Positions 50,728 through 59,002 of a DNA stretch of 64,000 nucleotides are shown here, piece after piece. The number at the start of each line of letters is the position of its first letter. Position 1 is the first letter of the stretch. The DNA comes from Tichowtungia sp964398915 (GTDB taxonomy: Bacteria; Verrucomicrobiota; Kiritimatiellia; Kiritimatiellales; Tichowtungiaceae). The notes under the pieces were generated by a model that made no database searches, had not been told where the DNA came from, and saw nothing but the letters and a program-made list of their open reading frames with translations. The stretch is from assembly GCA_964398915.1 (NCBI GenBank), contig CAYNOR010000009.1:41612-105611 (forward strand), given 5' to 3'. The position numbers were made by a program, and so were the translations under genes.

Positions 50728-51588
50728 TCAATAGCTTGAGCCTCTCCAGTGAAGTTTCTGACTGAGGACGGCGAAGTAGCTGTAGCCGGGCAGGTGCAGG
50801 AAGGTGACGGGTGCAGTGCTGCGGGTGATCCGGACCGCATCGCCCTCGTCGAGTTCTTCAACATCCTGTCCGTCTGCGGAAAGAATCAGTTTTTTGTGCG
50901 TGTGCCGGACGGTGATTTCGATGACGTGTGAATCTGGCAGAACCAGCGGACGGTTGCTGAGTGTGTGCGGGCAAACAACGCTGATTCCGAAGACGCTTGC
51001 ACCGGGCTGGATGATCGGTCCGCCAGAGGAAAGGAAGTGTCCGGTGCTTCCGGTCGGGGTGGAGACGATCATACCGTCGCAGGCGAAGGAGGTTATGGGT
51101 TCGCCGTTTACCGACAGGTCGAGTGTGATGATATGCGAAGAACCGCCAAAGCCAATGACGGCATCGTTTAAAATCCGGTAACCGCCGGCCGAGTGGCCTT
51201 TTCGCAGAATTTTACAGTCGGCCACGGTGCGGGTTTCACGGTTGCATTCGCCGGCGGCCAGGGCGTTGAGCGCTTTTTCTATGGCTTCTTCGCCGATGCC
51301 GGTGAGAAAGCCCAGACTGCCGAGGTTTATTCCAAGGATTGGAACATTTGTCCCGTTCAGGAGTTTTGAACAGAAGAGCACCGTGCCGTCACCGCCCAGC
51401 GCGAGCAGCACATCGACGGTTTTGGAGAATTGATCAAAGGGGAGAACTTTCGCGGAGGGCAGGCGCTCAGCCGTTTGTTTGTCAGTAAACAGCTCCATGC
51501 CGAGCGTTTCGGCTTTGCGGGCGAGACGCTCAAAGATGTCAGCGGCATGGGGACGTTTAGGGTTTGCAATGACACCGACTTTTTTCAT
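50728..51588 (-). CDS. nadK: NAD kinase
   Basis: A 286-residue NAD kinase, which phosphorylates NAD to NADP using ATP or polyphosphate. Blocks in order: VGVIANPKRP at the N-terminus, LLALGGDGTVLFCSKLL near residue 60 (GGDGT with the catalytic aspartate), GINLGSLGFLT near 87, FACDGMIVSTPTGSTGHFLSS near 165 and the C-terminal DGQDVEELDEGD. I start at ATG 51588; the open frame at 51621 would add 11 unconserved residues. Confidence 0.94.
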   Translation of the reverse strand: MKKVGVIANPKRPHAADIFERLARKAETLGMELFTDKQTAERLPSAKVLPFDQFSKTVDVLLALGGDGTVLFCSKLLNGTNVPILGINLGSLGFLTGIGEEAIEKALNALAAGECNRETRTVADCKILRKGHSAGGYRILNDAVIGFGGSSHIITLDLSVNGEPITSFACDGMIVSTPTGSTGHFLSSGGPIIQPGASVFGISVVCPHTLSNRPLVLPDSHVIEITVRHTHKKLILSADGQDVEELDEGDAVRITRSTAPVTFLHLPGYSYFAVLSQKLHWRGSSY

Positions 51589-51653
51589 ACGGTGATTGTT
51601 GCCACAACCGGTCGACGGCACAAGATTTATTCAGGGGGAAATGGACGGAGTAA

Positions 51654-52601
51654 ATGAGTTCTAAAACCATTGTTACCGCCTGTGATCATAATTTCGTATG
51701 GGGTACTTTCATACTCCTGCTTTCTCTGCGCCGCAGTGGAGTCAGGCTGCCGGTGCATGTGGTAACGCATAATCTCAGTGAAGCGGAACGCGCATTATTG
51801 CGTCAGGTTGACGGCGTAACTCTTTTTACGGCTTCTGATGAGGCGAATCACCGCAACATTGTTTATCAGAAAACCGCCGCCATTTTGACAGCGGAGACCG
51901 ATCAGATTATGTGGATTGATTCTGATTGTATTGTTACAGGTGACATTACGCCTCTGATCGAAGCTGGCGGCACCGGGTTGCAGATCCGGATGCGTCCGGA
52001 CTCAGAAATCGCCTATCTTTTCAGAAAGCGCTATGCCGCCGGAGAAAAACGCGGACTGCTCCCGAAAAAAGTGCTCGAAATCTGGCGGACTGATGTGGGC
52101 GAACGCACGGTGTCGGCGATCAATACATCCTGCAACGCCCACTGTTTCACGGTGCATCGCAAGCATCTTGATTTTATCCGGCGGTGGGATGCCCAGATTC
52201 GCAAGGTAATCGCCGATGAGGCTTCAGGCGGCGTAGTCAATGATCGCAGTTTTGCTTATTTCCTTCTTGATGAATCGGTTATGAGTTCATTGCTGGCCTT
52301 TTCCAGCGAGCCGCCGCCGATCCGCCGGTATTTGCTGGATATGGATCCGGCCTGTGCCGTGGTTCATCTGGGCGGACGGCCCAAGCCGTGGGAACGCTGG
52401 CTGTTGCGCAACATGAAGTATTTTGATGAGATCACGGGGTTGCTGGAATGGGCCGGGTCGCAAGGGTGGTCGCTTCCGTGCAAACCGTGGTATTTGCAAC
52501 GGAAATATAAGATATGGTGCGGTATTCATGCGATGATTTTTGAAGTACAGCGCCACGTCTGGCGTAATGTATGCGGGTTGAAAAAGAAAAGTTACTATTG
52601 A
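51654..52601 (+). CDS. Glycosyltransferase (GT8-like, DxD)
   Basis: A 315-residue GT-A protein. It opens with KTIVTACDHNFVWGTFILLLS, and has the metal-binding IMWIDSDCIVTGD near residue 83 and NTSCNAHCF near 155, then a later VVHLGGRPKPWERW that fits the conserved HxxG of GT8-like enzymes. The C-terminus is basic. It is first of a plus-strand glycan group (this gene, a flippase, a GT32 enzyme), so it probably contributes a sugar to a surface glycan. The start ATG follows GGAG. Confidence 0.7.
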   Translation: MSSKTIVTACDHNFVWGTFILLLSLRRSGVRLPVHVVTHNLSEAERALLRQVDGVTLFTASDEANHRNIVYQKTAAILTAETDQIMWIDSDCIVTGDITPLIEAGGTGLQIRMRPDSEIAYLFRKRYAAGEKRGLLPKKVLEIWRTDVGERTVSAINTSCNAHCFTVHRKHLDFIRRWDAQIRKVIADEASGGVVNDRSFAYFLLDESVMSSLLAFSSEPPPIRRYLLDMDPACAVVHLGGRPKPWERWLLRNMKYFDEITGLLEWAGSQGWSLPCKPWYLQRKYKIWCGIHAMIFEVQRHVWRNVCGLKKKSYY

Positions 52602-52607
52602 GAATTT

Positions 52608-54203
52608 ATGGATACGAATAAACTGGTTTCAAATGAGCAGAAAGCTGGAGTTTTTTTCTCCCGTGAAGCCGTTTCCGGCGTGCCGTGGATGGTGGCCAGC
52701 AAGGCGATTCTGTTTTTTGTGTATTTCGCCATTTCGGTTCTGCTGGTAAGGTTGCTGGGTCCCACGCAGTACGGCATTTATACACTTTGCATGAACCTGG
52801 CTGAATATTCCGGCATCTTCTGCGAACTGGGGCTGGTTTCAGCGCTTTTCCGGTTTGTGCCTGAACTGACAGTACAGCGCAATGCGGCTGGACTGAAGCG
52901 GCTGATCTGGCGGTCACTGGCTGTGCAATGCCTTCTGACGCTGATGATCACCGTGGGACTCATACTTCTCCGGCCGTGGCTTAACCAGTGGTTTAAAATA
53001 GATTTTGGCGGTTATTTGCCATTAATCGGGTTGCTGATCGGCTTCAGTCTGCTCAAAGAAAATGTATCGGCCGTTGAAACCTCATTGTTTAGAACCAAAA
53101 ATATATCCATGTTGACGCTGGCACGCGGGCTGCTCTGGCTGGGTATGCTGGGCTTCGGTATCCGGATGCTGCCGACTGCTACCGCAGCCATTTGGTCTCA
53201 GATCATTTCCTACGCGCTGGTTTACATCACCGGCGCCTGGTTGATGTTCCGGTACATTTACAGTTTTAACTGGCGCTCTCCGCCCTACGGAATCGGCCGC
53301 AACCGCACATTCAAATATTCGTTTGCAATTCTCAGCAACACCATTGTGCGGATGATGATGATGAAATACACCGAGGTGTTTTTTCTCGGACTCACCGTCA
53401 CACCGGCAGTGATCGGGGCCTACGACCTTGGCTACTCCCTGCCGCCGCTGGTCATTTTCTTTATCCCGGATTCTCTTCACATGCTCTTCACATCCGGCTT
53501 TGCCGAGGCCTACACGCGCGACCCGAACTGTCTGGGCCGGCTGATTAAAGCGTATTATAAAATGACGATTCTTCTCATGGTGCCGCTGGCCATCTTCGGG
53601 TTCTTCTTTGCGGCGGAAGCGGTGGTCATGGTATATGGCGATGATATGGTCCTTGCGGGGGTGCTTGCCTCTGCATTTTGCATCATTCATCTGATGTCCA
53701 CGATCTCCACGCCGCTTTCCATGGCGATCAAAGCCAAGGAGCGGGTCATGGCCACGATGCCGGTTATGCTCCTGCAAATCGTTATTAACCTGTTCCTTGA
53801 CTGGCTGCTGATCGTTCACTTCAAGTTCGGTGTCTGGGGCGGTGTGGGAGCCGTAGCTGGAACCTTCCTGATTTCCGCACCGATCCGTCTTTCGGTCGTC
53901 AAAAAAATTCTAGGCGGCATCTTTTTCCCGACCGGGTATATGTTCCGTATGACGCTTACGCTGATCGTACTGTCGAGTATCATGAGCGTATTTTCCAGTC
54001 ATTGGAGCCTACTGAAGCTTTTTGAAACCCGCTGGCTCAACGTCGTCACTCTTTTCGGTCTCGGAGCAATCTATCTGCTGCTTTTCTTCGTCGCCATCCG
54101 GATGTTTAATCTGGTGAAGGATGAAGATGTCACCGATTTCCGTGCCCTAGACATCAAAAAACTGAACTTTGTTTTCGATCTGCTTTCCCCGCGTAAAAAA
54201 TAA
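52608..54203 (+). CDS. Polysaccharide/oligosaccharide flippase (Wzx-type, MATE-like fold)
   Basis: A 531-residue membrane protein with twelve or more hydrophobic helices, starting with PWMVASKAILFFVYFAISVLLVRLLGPTQYGIYTL in part. The LVRLLGPTQYGIYT segment near residue 45 is the family signature. Such proteins move lipid-linked oligosaccharide across the inner membrane. It follows the GT8-like gene at six bases and precedes the GT32 gene, supporting a glycan export role. The middle has a repeated MMMMKYTEVFF segment near 250. Confidence 0.85.
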   Translation: MDTNKLVSNEQKAGVFFSREAVSGVPWMVASKAILFFVYFAISVLLVRLLGPTQYGIYTLCMNLAEYSGIFCELGLVSALFRFVPELTVQRNAAGLKRLIWRSLAVQCLLTLMITVGLILLRPWLNQWFKIDFGGYLPLIGLLIGFSLLKENVSAVETSLFRTKNISMLTLARGLLWLGMLGFGIRMLPTATAAIWSQIISYALVYITGAWLMFRYIYSFNWRSPPYGIGRNRTFKYSFAILSNTIVRMMMMKYTEVFFLGLTVTPAVIGAYDLGYSLPPLVIFFIPDSLHMLFTSGFAEAYTRDPNCLGRLIKAYYKMTILLMVPLAIFGFFFAAEAVVMVYGDDMVLAGVLASAFCIIHLMSTISTPLSMAIKAKERVMATMPVMLLQIVINLFLDWLLIVHFKFGVWGGVGAVAGTFLISAPIRLSVVKKILGGIFFPTGYMFRMTLTLIVLSSIMSVFSSHWSLLKLFETRWLNVVTLFGLGAIYLLLFFVAIRMFNLVKDEDVTDFRALDIKKLNFVFDLLSPRKK

Positions 54204-54236
54204 TTAAGCCCGTCCCCAAGTGATTCCGGAAAAAAT

Positions 54237-55178
54237 ATGAAAAAACAAACGCCCAGCAAAATGGATTTACTCCCGCCGGTTTCAGAAGGGATCGATATCC
54301 CGAAAATAATTCACCAGACGTTTTTTTCCGGCAAAGGGACGGCTCTGCCGCCGGAAATTGAACAGAATATTCAACGGATCAAAGCATCCAATCCGGACTG
54401 GGAATACCGGTTTTATGACGACTCCGATATCATTCTCTTTATCCGCGAAAACTACGGCGACAGGATTCTGTCGTTTTTTCTCCGGATTGATCCAACCTAC
54501 GGCGCCGCAAGAGCCGACCTATTCAGATATTTATGTATCTATAAATGCGGCGGAGTGTACATCGATATTAAAAGCACCCTGCAGAAACCGCTCGACAGTG
54601 TTATAAAACCTGACGACCGGTTTTTGCTGTCGCAGTGGGAGAATAAACCCGGCGAACCGTTTGATGGATGGGGGAGGCATCCGGCCACCCGGCACATCCC
54701 GGGAGGCGAATATCAGCAGTGGCATGTTGCCGCCGCGCCGGGACATCCGTTTTTAAAAGCGGTTCTTCAACGCGTCCTGCAAAACATTGAACTGTACGAT
54801 CCGCGTCGCCACGGTTCAGGAAAATGGGCCGTTATGGAACTGACCGGCCCCGCCGCCTACACGCTGGCAATTGAACCGATCCGGTCGTTGCATCCGCACC
54901 GTCTTCTGAATATCAGCAGGGATGCAGGGTTTCAGTACAGTATCTACTCAACCGGAGCCAGCCAGACGCACCTGACTCTTTTCAAAAAACATTACTCAAA
55001 AAGTGTTAAACCGGTCGTTCGGGTCGCGAAATGGAAGGAAATTCAGTGGTATATTCTGAAGTTGTATTCGCTTATTTTTAGGAACTCCCGTCTTGCCGAA
55101 GCGTATGACCCGTTCCTGCATTGCAAAAAAAAGGTCGCGGGGAAAGCCGCCGACTCTGCGAATAAAAAATCGTCATGA
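54237..55178 (+). CDS. Glycosyltransferase family 32 (DXD sugar-binding)
   Basis: A 313-residue glycosyltransferase of the OCH1/GT32 type. It has IPKIIHQTFFSG near residue 22, NPDWEYRFYDDSDI near 52, ADLFRYLCIYKCGGVYIDIK with the donor/metal site near 105 (YIDIK), and GPAAYT near 205. These enzymes transfer mannose or related sugars to glycans or capsules. It lies 33 bases after the flippase. The C-terminus is basic and probably peripheral. Confidence 0.85.
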   Translation: MKKQTPSKMDLLPPVSEGIDIPKIIHQTFFSGKGTALPPEIEQNIQRIKASNPDWEYRFYDDSDIILFIRENYGDRILSFFLRIDPTYGAARADLFRYLCIYKCGGVYIDIKSTLQKPLDSVIKPDDRFLLSQWENKPGEPFDGWGRHPATRHIPGGEYQQWHVAAAPGHPFLKAVLQRVLQNIELYDPRRHGSGKWAVMELTGPAAYTLAIEPIRSLHPHRLLNISRDAGFQYSIYSTGASQTHLTLFKKHYSKSVKPVVRVAKWKEIQWYILKLYSLIFRNSRLAEAYDPFLHCKKKVAGKAADSANKKSS

Positions 55179-55257
55179 ACCTTCTGAAACCTAAACCGGT
55201 CCGTCCAACCATTTCCGGCTTTGAAGAACGGTCTGATCGTGGTTAACTCCCGCTCCT

Positions 55258-56016
<759 letters not shown>

Positions 56017-56035
56017 CATGCTTTATTGGCGGTTT

Positions 56036-56281
56036 TTAAGACGCGGAAACCGTACAGTGAAAACGTTGGTTTACGATTACGTCTTGGTCATGAGACTTTT
56101 GCTTGGGGAGAAAAAAGTAGAGTCTCGGTGACGTGCCAAGAGAGACGAGGACAGGAAACTGGGGTTTCGGATGAGTGAGTCCGCTGATAAGACCTCCGCC
56201 CAGAAGAGCTGCTAATTGAGCGGCAAAGATGATGGGAAGCCAGAAAATATCCCCGGCGCTGTTTGGTCCCCTATATTCTGC
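56036..56281 (-). other. Open 81-codon frame without a clear start, possibly a gene relic
   Basis: On the minus strand, 81 sense codons between stops read like a membrane-protein fragment (IFWLPIIFAAQLAALLGG, then GLISGLTHPKPQFP). There is no ATG and no ribosome site. It fills most of the 469-bp hisF-hisI gap; the remainder is the repeat element at 56309-56424 and a hisI leader. It may be a decayed gene end or chance. Confidence 0.3.
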
Positions 56282-56308
56282 TTATGGAGTCAATAGGGCA
56301 TGAGCAAC

Positions 56309-56424
56309 GTAGACGCGACGCCCTCGTCGCGTTTTTCTGTGGTTGAGATAGCAGAGGTGGAGCGGGCGCTCCGTGCACGCTTACTTGTCCGCCGAAGGAG
56401 GAAACGCCGAGGACGTCGCGTCTA
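56309..56424. repeat. 116-bp MITE/REP-like element with 17-bp terminal inverted repeats
   Basis: GTAGACGCGACGCCCTC (56309-56325) is the reverse complement of 56408-56424 with one mismatch. Between them is a second palindrome, GGAGCGGGCGCTCC. The element carries no gene and lies just upstream of hisI. Its left arm is within a spurious open frame that runs into hisI. Confidence 0.7.
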
Positions 56425-56485
56425 CCTTAATACTGGCAAGGCTCGTTTCGGCTATGTATATTCCCAGCTTTCAAACGGAGAAACT

Positions 56486-56899
56486 ATGAGCAAGGAACTT
56501 GAAGAAGGACAGAAACTCGAACTCGACTGGAACAAGCTGGAGAAGGCAGTTGCCGGAACCAAAGGGATTATTCCCGTCGCCGTGCAGCACGCCGATACCA
56601 AAGAGGTGATTCTGGTCGCTTACATCAATAAGCTGGCGTTCGAAGAATCGCTGAAGCGTAAGATGCTGGTGCTCTGGAGCTCGTCGCGGCAGGAAATGTG
56701 GATCAAAGGGCTGACGTCCGGCGAGACGTTTGAACTGCTCGAAGCACGCGTCAACTGTGAGCAGAACTCCCTGCTGTTCACCGTCCGTCCGAACCGCGGA
56801 GGCATCTGTCACACCAAAAATGCGAAAGGCGCTCCGCGCGACTGCTATTACCGCAAAATCGACTTCGATACGCTCCAGCTCGAAAACCTTGATCCGTAA
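56486..56899 (+). CDS. hisI: Phosphoribosyl-AMP cyclohydrolase
   Basis: A 137-residue HisI, which opens the ring of phosphoribosyl-AMP in histidine synthesis. Family blocks are IPVAVQHADTKEVILVAYIN near residue 30 (written in part), LWSSSRQEMWIKGLTSGE near 62, LEARVNCEQNSLLFTV near 85 and GGICHTKNAKGAPRDCYYR near 105, with the zinc cysteines in CEQ and ICHT. There is no HisE domain. I chose ATG 56486 after CGGAG; the frame opens upstream at 56300, but that part translates the repeat element. A decayed copy lies at 4828-4943. Confidence 0.93.
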   Translation: MSKELEEGQKLELDWNKLEKAVAGTKGIIPVAVQHADTKEVILVAYINKLAFEESLKRKMLVLWSSSRQEMWIKGLTSGETFELLEARVNCEQNSLLFTVRPNRGGICHTKNAKGAPRDCYYRKIDFDTLQLENLDP

Positions 56900-56906
56900 A
56901 GCATTC

Positions 56907-56981
56907 AACGCAAAGAATCAAAGGTCGCAGAGATGCGCAAAGAACCTCTGCGAGACTTCGCGAACTTAGCGTCTTTGCGTT
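56907..56981. repeat. Dispersed-type palindromic repeat (CGCAAAGA family)
   Basis: AACGCAAAGA (56907-56916) and its exact complement TCTTTGCGTT (56972-56981) enclose 55 bases that contain further GCGCAAAG, CTCTGCG and AGCGTCTTTGCG motifs. It lies between hisI and the Gre-like gene. This resembles a family of degenerate CGCAAAG repeats seen in many environmental genomes. Confidence 0.7.
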
Positions 56982-57004
56982 AAATTCCAAATGTTTGGGA
57001 AACT

Positions 57005-57472
57005 ATGAATAAACCAGCTCTCTTGCGTGCCATCATTACCGAACTTGAAAACGAACTGATCCGCCAGCAGGAAGCCAATAAGCAGGCCTCTGCCGGTGCA
57101 ACGGATGGTGAGGCGCGCGCAGAAACCAAGTGGGATACCTGCGGACTGGAGTCGTCGTATCTGGCGCGCGGCTATGCACTTCAGTTCAAGGCGCTGGTTG
57201 CCGATCTCGAAACATTACGTACATTTATGATTCCGGTTTTTTCCGGCAAGCCCGTCGGAGTCGGCGCTCTGATTGAAACGGAACTGGATAAAAAAAGAAT
57301 GATTTGCTTCCTGCTGCCGTGTGCGGGTGGAACGGAAGTCAGTTTTAAAGGGCGGAATGTCAGCGTTATTACACCGTCATCGCCGATCGGCGCGGCATTG
57401 ATGGATAAAAAGAAGGGCGACCGGTTTTCATTCCGCGCCGGTTCGTCCGGGAAGGTTCTGTCCGTATCATGA
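57005..57472 (+). CDS. GreA/GreB C-terminal-domain-like protein
   Basis: A 155-residue protein. The C-terminal 75 residues follow the Gre factor pattern: VGVGALIETELDKKRMICFLLP in part near 80, and VITPSSPIGAALMDKKKGDRF near 125, the SPIG motif of the FKBP-like domain. The N-terminal half is a coiled-coil-like helix (ITELENELIRQQEANKQ) plus LESSYLARGYALQFKAL. It is like Gre factors but short, and may bind RNA polymerase as Rnk or Gre-like anti-pausing proteins do; the acidic tip residues are not clear. Its relic lies at 5028-5108. Confidence 0.72.
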   Translation: MNKPALLRAIITELENELIRQQEANKQASAGATDGEARAETKWDTCGLESSYLARGYALQFKALVADLETLRTFMIPVFSGKPVGVGALIETELDKKRMICFLLPCAGGTEVSFKGRNVSVITPSSPIGAALMDKKKGDRFSFRAGSSGKVLSVS

Positions 57473-57505
57473 AAACGCCCCGCAAACTTTGATCCGGTGT
57501 GCGGA

Positions 57506-58990
57506 TTATTTTCCGACCAGCGCGAGGAGAACCCCGGCGGCGACGGCGGAGCCGATCACGCCGGCAACATTCGGGCCCATGGCGTGCATGAGCAGAAAAT
57601 TGTACGGGTTGGTTTCCTGTCCGACTTTATTGGAGACGCGTGCAGCCATCGGTACGGCGGATACACCGGCCGAGCCGATCAGCGGGTTGACTTTGTCTTT
57701 GCTGAATACGTTCATCAGTTTAGCCAGCAAAACACCGCCTGCGGTTCCGAGTGCAAAGGCGATCAAGCCAAGCGTTAGAATGCCGAGCGTTTCCGCATTC
57801 AGGAATTTTTCAGCGGCCAATTTGGAGCCGACGGAAAGTCCCAGCATGATGGTAACCGTGTTGATGAGGGCATTTTGTGCGGTGTCGGAGAGCCGGTCAA
57901 CGACCAGGCATTCTTTGAAGAGATTGCCAAGCATCAGCAGACCGATCAGAGGGCAGGCGGACGGTAGCAGCAGGATGCAGAGGAGCAGAACCATGATCGG
58001 GAAAACAATTTTTTCTGTTTTGCCGACATGGCGGAGCTGTTTCATCTCAATGGCGCGTTCTGCCGGTGTGGTCAGCAGACGCATGATCGGCGGCTGGATA
58101 ATCGGCACGAGCGCCATGTAGGAGTAGGCGGCTACGGCAATAGCACCCAGCAGGTTCGGCGAGAGGCGACTGGTCAGGAAGATAGCCGTCGGTCCGTCTG
58201 CGCCGCCGATGATGCCGATGGATGCGGCGTCGGCCAGATTAAAGTCAATCAGTCCGCCAGTCCATTTTGTCAGAGCCAGCGCGCCCATTAGAGCCACAAA
58301 GATTCCGATCTGTGCAGCGCCGCCGAGCAGGGCGGTTTTCGGATTGGCAATCAGCGGACCGAAATCGGTCATTGCACCGACGCCGAGGAAGATGAGCAGC
58401 GGAAAAACACCGGTCTGTACGCCGCAAGTGTAGAAGTAATAAAGCAGGCCGCTCGGTTGTCCCGGAATGCCTGCCTCAGCAATTCCTGCAATTGGAATGT
58501 TGGTCAGAATGGAGCCGAACCCGATCGGGATGAGCAGTAACGGCTCGAACCCTTTAGCAATGGCCAGCCAGATCAGCAGAAGGCCAACAAGGATCATAAC
58601 AAACTGTCCCAGCCCCTCGGGCAACAGGCCTTTGTACTCAACGCCTTTGGCAATAGCTGCATCCAGCACCGATTGGAGCGTGGTTACATCAACGCCGGCT
58701 TTTTTTGCCAGGTCGACATTTTTCTGGGCGCTGTCAAAATGACCTGCATTGGTTTCTGCGTCGGCCGTTTGCACGCAGGCATTGATGTATTCGGTTTTCT
58801 TCTCGTCGGCTGTGCGCGGGTTGATAAACCGGTAAATACCGGTGTCGTGCCAAAGCCTTTTGAATCCGCTGACAATTGAGATTTTTTGTACGTCCGGTTT
58901 TTCGGTTGGGATTTCCGTCGCAAAGGTTGTAGCGGAGATCAGTAGAACGGTCAGCACGATCCAGATCGATTGGTTTAAGTTTTTTCGCAT
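57506..58990 (-). CDS. oadB: Na+-translocating decarboxylase beta subunit (OadB)
   Basis: A 494-residue sodium-pump subunit. From about residue 130 the OadB/GcdB/MmdB membrane protein follows: IPIGFGSILTNIPIAG near 155, GVGAMTDFGPLIANPKTALLGG near 205, GGADGPTAIF near 265 (sodium path), and GLSVGSKLAAEKFL near 390. It decarboxylates carboxybiotin and pumps Na+. It has an unusual N-terminus: a leader (IWIVLTVLLISATTFA) plus ~95 hydrophilic residues including INACVQTADAETNAGHFDSA in part before the pump domain. Last gene of oadGAB. Confidence 0.92.
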   Translation of the reverse strand: MRKNLNQSIWIVLTVLLISATTFATEIPTEKPDVQKISIVSGFKRLWHDTGIYRFINPRTADEKKTEYINACVQTADAETNAGHFDSAQKNVDLAKKAGVDVTTLQSVLDAAIAKGVEYKGLLPEGLGQFVMILVGLLLIWLAIAKGFEPLLLIPIGFGSILTNIPIAGIAEAGIPGQPSGLLYYFYTCGVQTGVFPLLIFLGVGAMTDFGPLIANPKTALLGGAAQIGIFVALMGALALTKWTGGLIDFNLADAASIGIIGGADGPTAIFLTSRLSPNLLGAIAVAAYSYMALVPIIQPPIMRLLTTPAERAIEMKQLRHVGKTEKIVFPIMVLLLCILLLPSACPLIGLLMLGNLFKECLVVDRLSDTAQNALINTVTIMLGLSVGSKLAAEKFLNAETLGILTLGLIAFALGTAGGVLLAKLMNVFSKDKVNPLIGSAGVSAVPMAARVSNKVGQETNPYNFLLMHAMGPNVAGVIGSAVAAGVLLALVGK

Positions 58991-59002
58991 GGCGTAAATT
59001 CC

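Noticed and set aside
56300..56485. Upstream extension of hisI (62 residues)
   Set aside because: It translates the inverted-repeat element and is not conserved family sequence; ATG 56486 has a ribosome site and normal family start.
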